From the NCBI GenBank assembly GCA_947396885.1, contig OX377201.1, positions 22,669,923-22,733,922 on the forward strand: a DNA stretch of 64,000 nt, read 5' to 3'. Each line of letters begins with the position of its first letter. Position 1 is the stretch's first letter. Below, one piece after another: positions 33,146-45,400 of this stretch. The notes beneath the pieces are model-generated. The model was not told the DNA's origin. It did no database searches and saw only the letters and a program-made list of their open reading frames with translations. The stretch comes from Heligmosomoides polygyrus polygyrus. Its lineage: Eukaryota; Nematoda; Chromadorea; Rhabditida; Heligmosomidae. The position numbers were made by a program, and so were the translations under genes.

Positions 33146-33473
33146 AATGCACCTGCTTCTTGCTGCAGGGATGTTTATAAGCTTATCCTAAAGTGCAGAA
33201 AAGCAAACACAAAGTTCTACAGATGTTTTCTGGCTAACGCTTCTGTGCTATCCCCTTCTTCAGAGGTTAACAGGCTTTTTTAATCACCACTTTTTATCGT
33301 GAAATTTTTAACCCCATCTACAGTAACCACAAGTAATTACCAATGACAGCATGGAACCAAAGCAATCGGTTGGCTATCTATGCTACGTTACATTAATAAG
33401 CCAAACACAGCACGTGTTGTTGACCAGTTCAACGGAGTAAGGCATCGTACTACATGGCTGCTATTTCCCTCTC

Positions 33474-36400
33474 TCACCTGTATTCCTCAATGTCATGGGA
33501 CATCACAGCAGCTAAGCGTTCCAGCTCGCTGACAGACCATCCACTAGTACGATCCACACACTGGAATAACAAAGACTCGTTTATACTCCTTTCCATGTCC
33601 TTCTGCTTTTCTTTTTTTCTCAAGCGAATAACTACAATCTGCTGAAACAGTTCAAATATCCGTTCCAAATGCCATTTCGAGAGCGTCACCTTCTATAACA
33701 TGTAAACAAACGCGAAGCTTGAGTTTAAAAAAGCATTTGTAGCAACCTTATTAACCACATCGTGCAGCTTCGCTTCGGGAAGGATGAGCACTCTCTTCAA
33801 CGCTTGCTGAGCTGGCTTCTTCTCTTCGGCGCTCTCCTCTGCAACGCCATTCTCCACCACCTCGTCTCCAGATCCTTCCTGAGAGGTTGGCTCTTCAGAG
33901 CTCCCCTCCGCACTGCTGAAATTCGTGAAGAATGATTGAAGGAAAGCTCTCTAGCTGTTAGGAAGCACTAACATGGATAATGAACTCACTTAGACAGTGA
34001 CTGTTTTAGCGACTTTACAATCGCAGCCGTCTTTCTCTTCTTCGCGGAGTTCGGGAACGCATATCCACCCTTTCTCTTATGAGTCCTGAACCTCACTCGC
34101 TGCATTCCATTCGAGTGAGTCGTCGACGTTGTCTGAAGAAAAGAATTGAGCGAGAATAACAGGAACCTCCTCAACAAACCAAAGCATCCTCAAAAGCCTA
34201 CCGCTGGCTTTTCATTCTTCTTCGTCTCATCGTCCTCTTTGACCACCTGAGTCATGTACCCTGCACTAACACTCCACGGCACCGTCCTTTTGAAACCAGC
34301 AGGGAGCTCCAGGAGCTTTTCATTTGTTAGCTGAACCTTCGCGTCAGCCAGCATCTTGGCGTTGTTCTAGAATTAAAGTAACTGATAAACTTAGTACTGC
34401 ACACAATCAGATTGTCATAAGACACCACAAACCTCGAGGGATTCGACGAAATCCACATCCAGATCCACGTCAAACAGATCTACTACGGTCTCCCACAGAG
34501 CATGAGCATTATGCCTAATCACTCTACCTAAACCACAAGAATTTCAACACATCAGGAACAGTAATCGACTATGTGAAGGCTAAACTCAACGCATAGCCCT
34601 CACCCTCATCGGTATTGGCAGGATTATATTCGATGGCGTTATCCCTTATCAGGCGTATATCGCTCAGCAGGTGGTCAGGATGAAGGTACTCCTGTCTGCA
34701 ATGAACAAGTAAACAAATTCAGAAAAACTTATAAACACTTCAACGGCAACACTGTCTTCTAGAGATCGAAAGGGATATCAAAATGTGCACAATCGTCACA
34801 AGCAACTGGTCCCTTTGTGCAACGCGTCGCGCAGCTTTCACAGCCTATTTGGCGTAAGCATATACAGTCGCATATGATTAAAACGCGTGCGAATGGATCG
34901 AATAGCGTTATAACGAGGGGGGTCGGGCTAAAGCGGAAGCTCGTATTTTTTACACTATGCACATATATGAAGTCGCATATAATGGCTGGATAATGAAATA
35001 TGTAACAATAAAGACCGCTGAAAGGCATGGAGCAACTTCAGGACATAGATCCTCGCCCTGTTCTCAAAGGTGCCCTTAGCAGTCCACAAGCACGATAAAG
35101 ATAGGTGATATATTAAGTTGATGCATAAGTTCTCGGACATCTGAAGCGCAAAATATCTTATTTCACAATATCTAAACAACAACAGCGAATCACTCGAAGT
35201 AAGCCCCATTAGTATAAATGGTCTTCTTGTTCTTCGTGTTTCCGCAGGAACGTCGGCCCCCTCTCTTCATTCCACCCCAAAGAGGTGCTTACTTGCCAAT
35301 TTAGGACGAGAAGTCTGCCATAAGTGTTTACGTTAGTGTGTGTCGGCAAAGCCGACCCTTTTTTACCCTCCATTTCGCCCCTTTCGAGGCGCTCGTGGTT
35401 ATCGCAAACGTGACCCATCGACAATCGTTCAAGTCGATGCCGTCGTGGCGGGAAGCGAGTGTCGATGGAAGGGAGCGCGAGGCAGTGGACTGCCGTCGTC
35501 GACCGCTAGCCGGTCTTTTCCTCTCTTTCTTCTTTTAACTCTTCGGTTCGGTGCCTCCGGCGTCTTCGCTGGACGTGCGGCTGAGGTAGGGAGCGCTAGG
35601 ATCTTGGGTGGCAATCATGACAGGGAGCGCGGTGGTTCTCAAGTCAGGAGTTAGAAGGGAGCGAGTTTCAATGGGGGATAAGCACTTAAGGGAAGCAAGG
35701 GTCTGGTGCAGACAATAGGTGTGATGAATTCATGATTGTCTATCGCTACACTCGGGAACGATCCACTAAGAAACCGGGAAGCAACAATTCGTAGTGATCA
35801 TCCTCATCCTTAGTGTCATTAATCGCATGTCTCATTGTTGTCTGTTATTTGCGTTATTGTTATGTCCTGTTATATTTGTAATAAAGGTTTAATTACCCAA
35901 GTTTGAGGTTTTGGTGTTGCGGTTTGGCCGCCCAGTATTGTCTGTATTCTGCGTGGCACCCGTTGGTGGTGAAAGGCGAGCGATTGCTTGAGGTGACCGC
36001 AACGAGCCGAAAGTGTGACCTCGCCAGCTAGAAAGAGGGCACGCCTGTGTCTGTCGTATTGGTTTGCCGTGTAGCAAATTATTCTACCACTGACCACTAC
36101 GGTCCTTCCAATAAACCTTTTTAGGAGCCAATATACACGCGGAGGTAAGCATAAAGGAGCCAAAATACTCCTATGCACGTCAGGGCGCCAACCACGCTCT
36201 TAACCAGGACACTTCTGCCAATGTGTTGGTAGGCCGCGGATGCCTTTCCTCCAGAACGTAGTAGGCTGCGCCATGAAAAACGCATTGAGTGCCTCTTCGA
36301 TATCGTCTGGGTTTGTGAAATGCTTGCAATCCAAATGACGTTGGAGATTCGAGAAAATATGGTAATCGGATGGAGCGAGGTCTAGGGAGTATGACGGATG

Positions 36401-39400
36401 GGTTATCTAGCCGTGCTTCAGTAGTTCAGTCTTCTTCGACCTTGCAATGTGTGGTCTAGCGATGTCACGCTGGAAGTATACATTGGTCTGCTCTCCACGC
36501 GAAATTTGGAAGTGGGCTTCCAACGTCTGACTGATGTAAACCACCACCGTCACTGTTACACTTTCATCCAGCAGGCCCCAATATTCTACTCGAAGGACGC
36601 CACTCCAAACGCACCGCACCACCTTCATCACGAGCAAGTCGGATTTCGAGACCTCTTCTGCCTCGCCTCCTTTGCCGACCCACTGGGCACAGCGGTGAAC
36701 GTTAGAGTCAATATACACTTCTCATCCGCACTTATGAGATTGTTGAGCCAGACGTGAGCTCGTCTGAGTCAACAATCTGATCGGTGAGGAGAGAAAGCGC
36801 TACGTAGACTCCACGATACATGTCCCGCTGGGTCAGTACGTGGGGTATCCATCAACCAAGTTTTCTAACCTTGCCAATGGAGTTCAATCCATGGGCCACA
36901 GTTGGTCGGTTAACCACAGCGTGGTTGATATTTCACGGGTGGTCTGATATGGATCCGCCTCAACTTGGTTCCGAAGCACGCCCAAATCCAACTCTTTTGG
37001 GCGCCCGACCTGTCTTTATTTCCAATGAAATAGTCGCCATCCTTGAACTTCGAAAACCAACTGTAGGTTGTGTTTCGAAAGGAGACCCCTTCCCTATAAA
37101 TCTCCTTCAGACGCTCGTAATATTTGTTGGCGCTGAGTCCAGAAAAGAAGAGAAAAGCATCACGTTGCTGATGTGAGGATCAGAAGGCATGGATTGCGAA
37201 GCCATAATTGCTGGCTGCATACGTATTGAAATGACCGTTAAGAACGGTTTGGTACAGCTTTTTTCCTTTACCGACTGGCTGGCCACATGTCTTTACCAGT
37301 GCTCAATTAGCGGGAAAGACCTTTTTAAATGCAAAGAGTCACAAATGTCCGAGAACCTTTGCATCAACCTAGAAATTTATGAATAGCAGAGGAACGCTAC
37401 ACACGACCAACTAAAAACCTGGATAATCTGTTTTCACTGACTTCTGCGAAGAAAATATACCTCCCGTTAAATAAAGCGCACTTATCCGAAATAACAATTA
37501 CTATGTTCAAGGTAAACTGCACCCCGATAAGCGCCCTCCTGCACGAGTTCGATTCACGCGCTTAAAAAAATCTTTTACAGCGGGAATTTATAGACCAGTA
37601 AGGAGCTAAGCACTGTACCTTTGTAGCATAAGGTAAAATTAAGATGGTTTCAGCTCTCCTCGTCTCCCTTCAAGGAAAATGAAGAAGAAGAAGAAGAAGA
37701 AGAGAATAACGAGAAATTCAGTTTAGCACTGAGCACGTTATGTCCCACAAGCACTTCCCGTCCCGTAGTAATTAAACCCAAGTATAATTCTGGTGAAACA
37801 GTTTATTACGTTTATTACGTATCTCGTACAAAGCTAATACATACCTATCAACCTTGTCCTCCATTTCCGAAATGCACATTGGATGTTTTATGACATCGTA
37901 GTAGTCCGCTACATCTTCTACATCAACCGGCTTGACAAAAATCGTGAAACGACGATCTCGACGAAGAGCGCCTTAAAGGAAACATTACTGGATTTTCGCT
38001 CCCCTTTCTCCGCGCAGCCGCAACAAAGTCTGCAGCCTTACTAAGCTTATCCCTCGCCCAAATACGGAAGCGACGTAGTTGACTTTCGTAGACTTTAACC
38101 AGTTCTCTCGCCTCCTTCTCATTCAGTTGCCGAGGCACTACAGCCTCGTCGGAATCAGCCTTTTCTGGCTCCTTGTAGAGCGAGGCTAAAAATAATGAAG
38201 AAATAGTTGAACAGTTAGTGAATCGCACTCAGAAACTCACGATCGAACACCTTCGGAGGAATGCGAGCGCTGGCTATGATGTGCTCGAAGTAATGCCGAC
38301 GATTCTGATCCTTGGGTGGTTTCAGGCTGAAAATGGGTTTAGCATTGCTCCACAAGGTCTTCATCTCCCTACATATCCCTCATCCACATGTATCCACCCG
38401 TCAATATCCCAATTCAACCCCACAACCACAATTCCTTCTTTGTTTCGAACTCATGGTGAAAATCCTTTCCACCTCTCGAAAAATCATGTTCAGGACATTT
38501 TCTAAGCCTCAAAATGGCTGTTACTGAGGTTATAAGGATAAAGGATAGAGGATAAAGAACGACCTTACTTAATCCCTTTCGGGATGTGCTACAGATTTTA
38601 CTTCTAGGAGATGTCGTCGAGGCGATTTCAATGTGTATTCGGCCATGTAATGACTTGCGGTGGCCAGTCGCTGAACAAGTCAGCGCTTTATTCTTCCCAG
38701 AAGTCTGGTACCCCTTCACCGATCCCAGGGGATGAAAAGCTTGGTTGGGCTGAACGGGAAATCCTAACCAGGAATCTGGTATCGGGTGCAAGCGTCGGCA
38801 CCTCCTCCGACTATGCTACACGCGCCCACTGAGGTTATATGCTGCTATAAAGACTATTTTATAACTGTTGTGTTGCGATCAAAACTTTGGTGTCAGAAGA
38901 GACTAAAGCCCGCATCCCTGCTTAGAGGGCGAGGCGCTACGCCATTACACCACCCGCACTATCTCTTAAGTGCACATTTTCTTGTTATTTTTTTCCCATT
39001 GTCATCATCTTCATAGCCAAAAGCTATTTCCAACTCTTACTCCTACTTCTTAATCTTTTCATTTTACTGCCTCTGTTCTATGCCTGTTGTTTCTCCTTCC
39101 TCTCCCTTTAATTAAGGGAAAAGGGTAAGGTAAGGCTTACCTAACGCTCTGCGATGGGCCAAAGAGATCTTTGACTTCCGTACAACAGGAATCGTAGTCA
39201 CAGTCACAAGAGGCCAAAAACAAAATAGACGTGAAGCCATGCAGCGAATCCAGTGCTGTTGAAAGCTGAAAACGGATCCGATTCTTCCATCTCTAGCACG
39301 GGACACTAACGTTCTCGTAGTTTGCTAAAGAGAACGTAAGGAAAACGAAGCTACCATATGAGTGACACTAGGCGGCACCACTGTGAACCACTGGTCGACA

Positions 39401-42400
39401 CTTGGCAGAAGTAGAACACATGGACCACTGGCCGCTGATCGAAGCGCTGACTGAATCGTCTGCGCTAGTGCCTCCTAAACTTTCACAATGATTGATCAAT
39501 GATGATGCTGCCAAGGAAATTCTGAAGATCTATAAATTACCTCTGGCTTCCCGTCAGAAAACAGCCTAGCTACGGCAATAGAGAACACTGGAAGGTGATC
39601 GAGCTTTCCTAGCACGGCGGGCAGCACGTACGATGTCTGGCCAAGATCCGGGTGACTCGGACTTCCACAAATTAACAGCCGCACTAAACCATGGTAATGA
39701 GAACCTATAAGAGCAATTGAACCAGCCATCAAACGCAAGCTAACCTGCTGGAACACAGGGCGGCTGCTCGAGTGCTCGTACAACCTTCTCCAGTTCCGAT
39801 GCCGTGCTGTTTTGTACCGACTGAGAGCACAGATATCCAGACGGTATCCTCAGGTTCAGGATCGACGTAACTGTGCCCAGTAGCAGCAGCGATGTGCGGT
39901 CGTCGAGCTGACGAGATGGAATGGACAGATCTACAAGCGCTTAGCGTGAGAAACGACTGCTTTGATTTTTCGAGAAATGGTAAACAGTACTCTCAATCCT
40001 AATTTGTAGACACACTCTTTGAAAATAAACCACCTGTATTCAATGGCTGTTCACCTATTCCAGAAGGCTAACGAATACCCGTTTATCCACCAGGGAAACA
40101 TCCCCGACCCAGACTTTTCGATGCTTCAGGTCGGAAGTTCGAAAAAGATTCATTTGGATCCAATGTATAATAGACAGGATGCAGAATGTTAGCCAAGGAA
40201 GGTTACTAAATCGCAGTCTTACTTTGAAGTATGTAATATTTATATCCTGGCAAGCAGATTCGAACGCAGGTTGTCCATCTGTGTCCAATTTTTGAAACTA
40301 ACACGTAGCATTTTCCACTGCCTTTTTTAGCCCTGCTTAAGCTCTGAATCGCTCACGCTGAGCTCACGAGAGTCGATAGCCGCTGATGGCTAGGCGATGG
40401 TGGCGCTACGCGGAGGACTCGTGGTTTGACTTCCGGGTGACGAAATTTTCGCCTACCCTAAATAAAAAATCCAGCACAAATTGTCCAAGCTTTCCAAAAA
40501 TTGCCACGAAACACATGGGACAGAAAGGAGGCTAGATTCATTAGCACTAATGGTATCTTACGACTCCAGAGGTCGGAAAAATTCTCGCCCAGACTCACTA
40601 AAGCGGTTACTTGAGTTGACTCCGAATATAATATCTGTCGTTTAATACGTTGACCCAGGAAAAGCAACAGCACTTGAATCTCTTCAGGCAACAAGGTCTC
40701 ATGAATATTATAATGAATGCTGTACTCCACCGTAACTTCAAAAATGTGCCTTATGTTTGTGATCAAAGCCATGAACGAAGACAAAACAATAACGTGATTT
40801 TGTTTGTGTTTGTGTTCGAATTGCTTGTTATTGTACCCTTCCCTTCCTTAGTGGATCAATTGTACCAGTTCTGCTTTGATTTTTGTCACTGCCTACTTGT
40901 TCAATTGGGTGGCGATACCATGCATGTTGTTTTATCCCATGTCCACCTTAAATGGCCGTAATAAGCTATTACTAACACTATTGGGGCGCGTGGAGAGCAG
41001 TCAGAGTAGGCGCAGGCTGTCGCCTGCACCCGATACCAGGTTCCTGGTTCGGATTTCTCGCCCAGGCCAACCAAGCTTTCCATCCCTCCGGGGTCGGTGA
41101 ATTGGTAACAGGCTTATCTGGGAAGGATAAAGCGCTGACTTGTTCATCGGCTGGCCACCGCAAGTCATTGTATGGCCGAATACGCATTCAACTCGCCTCC
41201 ACATCCCGTAGAAGTAGAATGCGCTGGCGCATCCCAAAAGGGATTGAATAACGCCGTCCTTTATCCTAATCCTTAATACTATTAAACAACCAACCGTTTA
41301 AGAGAAGTATGACTGAAAGTATGGCCTGACCATACCACCTTTACTAGCACCTATCGTAAAGTACCGCAGACGACAAAAATTTCAAAAGCGAGTATTGTAA
41401 AACAAAAAATTCGTGATCAGCACCATAATTAATGGTGCTGGTCACGAATCTTATCACTTATACTTAGATCGTGAAACTAGAATAGTGCAGATGAATCTTC
41501 TCATATTTTCGCCGAAGTTTTCCCAGGATTTCATAGGGACAGCTTCAACTGATCATGTTGATTTTCTTTTATGAATCGCTAAAACTAGGATAACGAGAAG
41601 TCGAAAAAGAAACCCTTTGCTTCCCGCTGCGCCACCACTGCTCATACGCCAGTAGTGTTTGCAACTTACTTCAGCTCGACGTGGGTGATAAGGACACTCA
41701 GTGCGCGAGCAGCCACAAGCTCTAGACGCTTTCTAGCTGTTTTCTGCGTTTTCGAGTCTAGAGAGGTGCAAATGTGAGGATTCCGAGCGGTAACTCACGG
41801 ATAGCCCTCACCAAGAGCGTGGAGAATTTAAGTACCCTTATACTTGGCACACGACTTTCTAGTGAAAGCTTTACACTACGAAGGCAATGTGGAAATGGTC
41901 CGTAACACCTTTCCTCGATGTCCTTTTCAGCCTTACAACCGTCGTCCAAATCTGCATCATAAGAAGCTACCAAATTTCAAAATGAGGCAAGGAACTGGTT
42001 TCATTCCCTTCCATTTCACAGATAGAATGTTTGGTGTGCGGATGTGTAATAACGAGCACTCTCACCCAGAATCAATAAGTGTGAGTTCAAGTTTCGGTTA
42101 ATGCTGAAGTTTTAATTGCAACCTAATCTCCTTACGAAAAAACCACAAGAAATTGCCACACAAGGTTGGCCTACCTCTTCTAGACGCCGGCGTAATTCTC
42201 CGCATTGCTGTTGTAAAGCAGCTTTTATCGATGACGAGAAGAGATGGATCCAACTTGAGGCGCTCCGTCGACATGTAGATGTGCGGGAAGCGGGATCGAA
42301 GCGCAACCAATACAGCCTCCGTGCACAGGTACTAAATCTCTGCCGGTTGCCTTCACGTGAAAGTCAGAATTGTGAAACTGACTACCTGAAGATCAGCACC

Positions 42401-45400
42401 GCAATAGCCACTCGTTCCATCGGCAAGCCAGGTCAATGTTTCGTCATCCGGCTGACTGCTACCCCATTTCGTGGTGTGAATGGTCAGAATTTGTTTTCTA
42501 AACGGTGATGAAATGTAGAACTGAACCTACGGCTGCAGATTTCTCATCACGCGTATTTAAACCGATACCTGGCATTCGTATCGGGAAGTGAGAACTTCAG
42601 TTCCCTATCAAACCTTCCAGGTCGTCGAAGAGCAGGATCTAAGGTGTCCAGCCGATTCGTAGCACCAATCACCACCACCTAATAAACCCATATGAGGCAT
42701 GTATGGAGGCGTAAAGAAATACCACACACAGGAGTGGTCTCTACCTCTCCGCGATTGTCCAGTCCATCCATGAGAGCCAGCAGAGTGCTCACAATACTTG
42801 AATGGATCTGGTCCTGCTTCGATGATCGAACGGGAGCGAGGCCATCAATTTCGTCGAAGAAAATGATGGACGGGCGCATGGCGTACGCTTGATCGAACAG
42901 AACACTGCAAAGATCCTCATTAGCCAAACAAACAGAAATTTATGGTAGGAATCACAACCACAAACGCTCACCGTAACTGTCGTTCCGCTTCGCCAACCCA
43001 CTTGCTCAAACAATCAGCACCTTTTCTCATGAAAAATGCTACCTAAAGAGTGAATAGTGACTTTTTTGAACAAATCTTGAACACATCGTATGAAACGCTA
43101 TCTGAAAACCATACCTTCTTGCCTCCTTTAGAGCATTCATTGGCCAAGGCACGAGCCATCAGTGTCTTTCCAGTTCCTGAAGTCAATTTTAAAAACTTTT
43201 CCAATAACAAGAGTGAATTTTTGGAACCGCTATTCTGTCTTCAGTGGCATTGCCATCATGTTTCCTCGCAGCGGCCACGCATTAGAGGATAAGTACAGAA
43301 CAATTAATTTCAGCGCCATTAAAGGATTACATACTTCTGGAAAGCCGTATTTCTCTTAGGATATAAAACCAGGTTAATAATATCCCCCAGAGTTCAACAA
43401 CAAAGCGCGATCAGTACAAATCGAACCAACCAAAACAGAGATTAATTGCGATAAGTGTCAGAACAGACTCTAATTCATGCCCTATATAGCATATCACATT
43501 CAAACGCAGCGATCGCGCCTTAGTAATTACAGTATTCCTATTCCTATAGCGTACGCTTCATCTTGCTGTCATGCATCGAGTTGTCCTGTGGATATGGACT
43601 TCATATGGATAACCCAATAAGGCTCCGTTTATACTTCGACGCCGAGCGACGTGATGGCACGTATAGTGGCCAAATTGATCGATCGCGTCGCTCGATCAAT
43701 TTGGCCACAATACGTGGCATCGCGTCGCTCGGCGTCGGAGTATTAACGGGCCCTAAGAGGCATTCCCAACGGTAGGTCTAAACAGCAGAGGTGGTGTATG
43801 CGGCCAGCAGTGTTGCTGCCACAGATATGCAAAGGTGTAAATATTTTGTCGCGAGTCCCGCCAAGAGCTACGGCCTATCAATGCTAGATCGCAGCAGTGT
43901 TTCGCAGCAAGGGATTTGATTCGTTGCGGCGAAGGTGATCGCATCACCAAATGGACAGTCATACGGACTTGCAAGCACATGGTTGAGAGATTGGACCCGC
44001 TCGATGTCATTTTACAACCTGTATCGTTTCGTATCGTTTCAGCGCCACATACAATTGAACGCACTTACTATATTAATGCATTTCACCGGGTCTCCTCAAC
44101 TTTTAAGGAGTAGAGGAGTTGCAATGTTCCTCAGCATCTGTATATGACTTTTCAAGGATCCTTTAAGTTTAGCGAGGTTTCTACTTGAGTGCTCATCTAC
44201 AAAGAGGACTGTAGCTATGTACCTTCGAAAGAATATCCCACAAAAGTAGAGTGCGTTGCGCAGAAGAGAATGATTGCACCCCCCCCCCCCCCACTCTCTC
44301 ATTTCATCCGAAATACATGGCACGCACAGTATGTTCAGCCATGACAAATCCCTTCGTTCCATCTTGACATGTAACTGACTCATATTTACTCCGGCAAATC
44401 AATCATTTTCCTCTTCAGATAATTAAATTCTGCGCTTGATTATGAAAGCGCTAATCACCCCTACGTGTTCTTAATCTCAGTTCTTGACCATAACTCTCAT
44501 CAGATTCACAATCAATCAGTGAAAATAAGAACTCAGAGAGAAGAAAGGACTCGACTTGGACCGAAAGATGGTCGCGTTGCAGAAATTGTATTTGCACATG
44601 ACATAGAGTTGAACTAGTTCTCTAGTTTTCACCGTTCAAATACCAAACCAAAGTAATACAATCTTTCCTCACTTTTGTGCTTATATTGATTGCAAAAAAA
44701 ATATTGCACAGTGATTTGTTTTCATTCCGTTCGAGGTGCAGAGGGATAAACCGCGCCTAGATCTAATCAGTAGTGTTTAGATCAATAAAATCTATGAGAA
44801 ATCTAAATCTAAAATCTATGATTACGAGCACGGAATGCATACCTGGAGGTCCATAGAACACCACACCCTTGGGAGGCATTATGCCGAACTGCTTGAAGAT
44901 CTCCGGATACAGCATTGGGAACAGCACCACCTCCTTCAGTGACTGAATGTGCGCACCGAGACCTCCGACCTTAATAGTGGATTTCGCAACGTTTACCCTA
45001 AAATAATCATCATAATCAATCGCACTCACCTCTTCGAATCCAATGCCTTTGTCAATACTCATGGGGTCTATGTCCGTACACGAGCCTCCTGTCTGACGCA
45101 AGCGTTCGCGAATGACAGCTTGGCTCGACGACAAATCCTTCTCTGCAATCGTGACATATTTTCGCTTACTGGGACTGCACAGCGATCCTCGAGGAATGCA
45201 ACCACTCATCAAAAATCTCTTCATCTTATCTCTTATCCGCTTATCTATGATGAGACAACGAAGAGATCGACTCACCATTGAGGTTGATGGGCAAGTAACG
45301 ATTGCGGGCCTTTGCCAGGCTTCTCTCCTTACGTCGTTCAAATCGCATATCATCAGTCCTAGTCCGAATGTGATCATCGCTACTATCACTTGACGAAGTC

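Noticed and set aside
35886..36000. Functional SL1 RNA gene
   Set aside because: The leader is exact, but no GTAAAC donor context and no Sm-binding site follow it.
38890..38960. tRNA-like sequence on the minus strand (GTGTAATGGCGTAGCGCC)
   Set aside because: The anticodon arm folds with a 6-nt loop and no acceptor or T arm can be paired; probably a tRNA-derived relic, not a gene.
39112..39306. Minus-strand frame reading [17 protein letters not shown]
   Set aside because: Wrong frame; the in-frame reading of the same bases ([22 protein letters not shown]) aligns with ATAD2 and is used as exon 19.
45226..45275. Very short (31-nt) intron candidate in ATAD2
   Set aside because: Using the acceptor at 45143 instead gives a 133-nt intron and restores the family-like join LPINLNEKDLSS; the 31-nt option is implausibly short.
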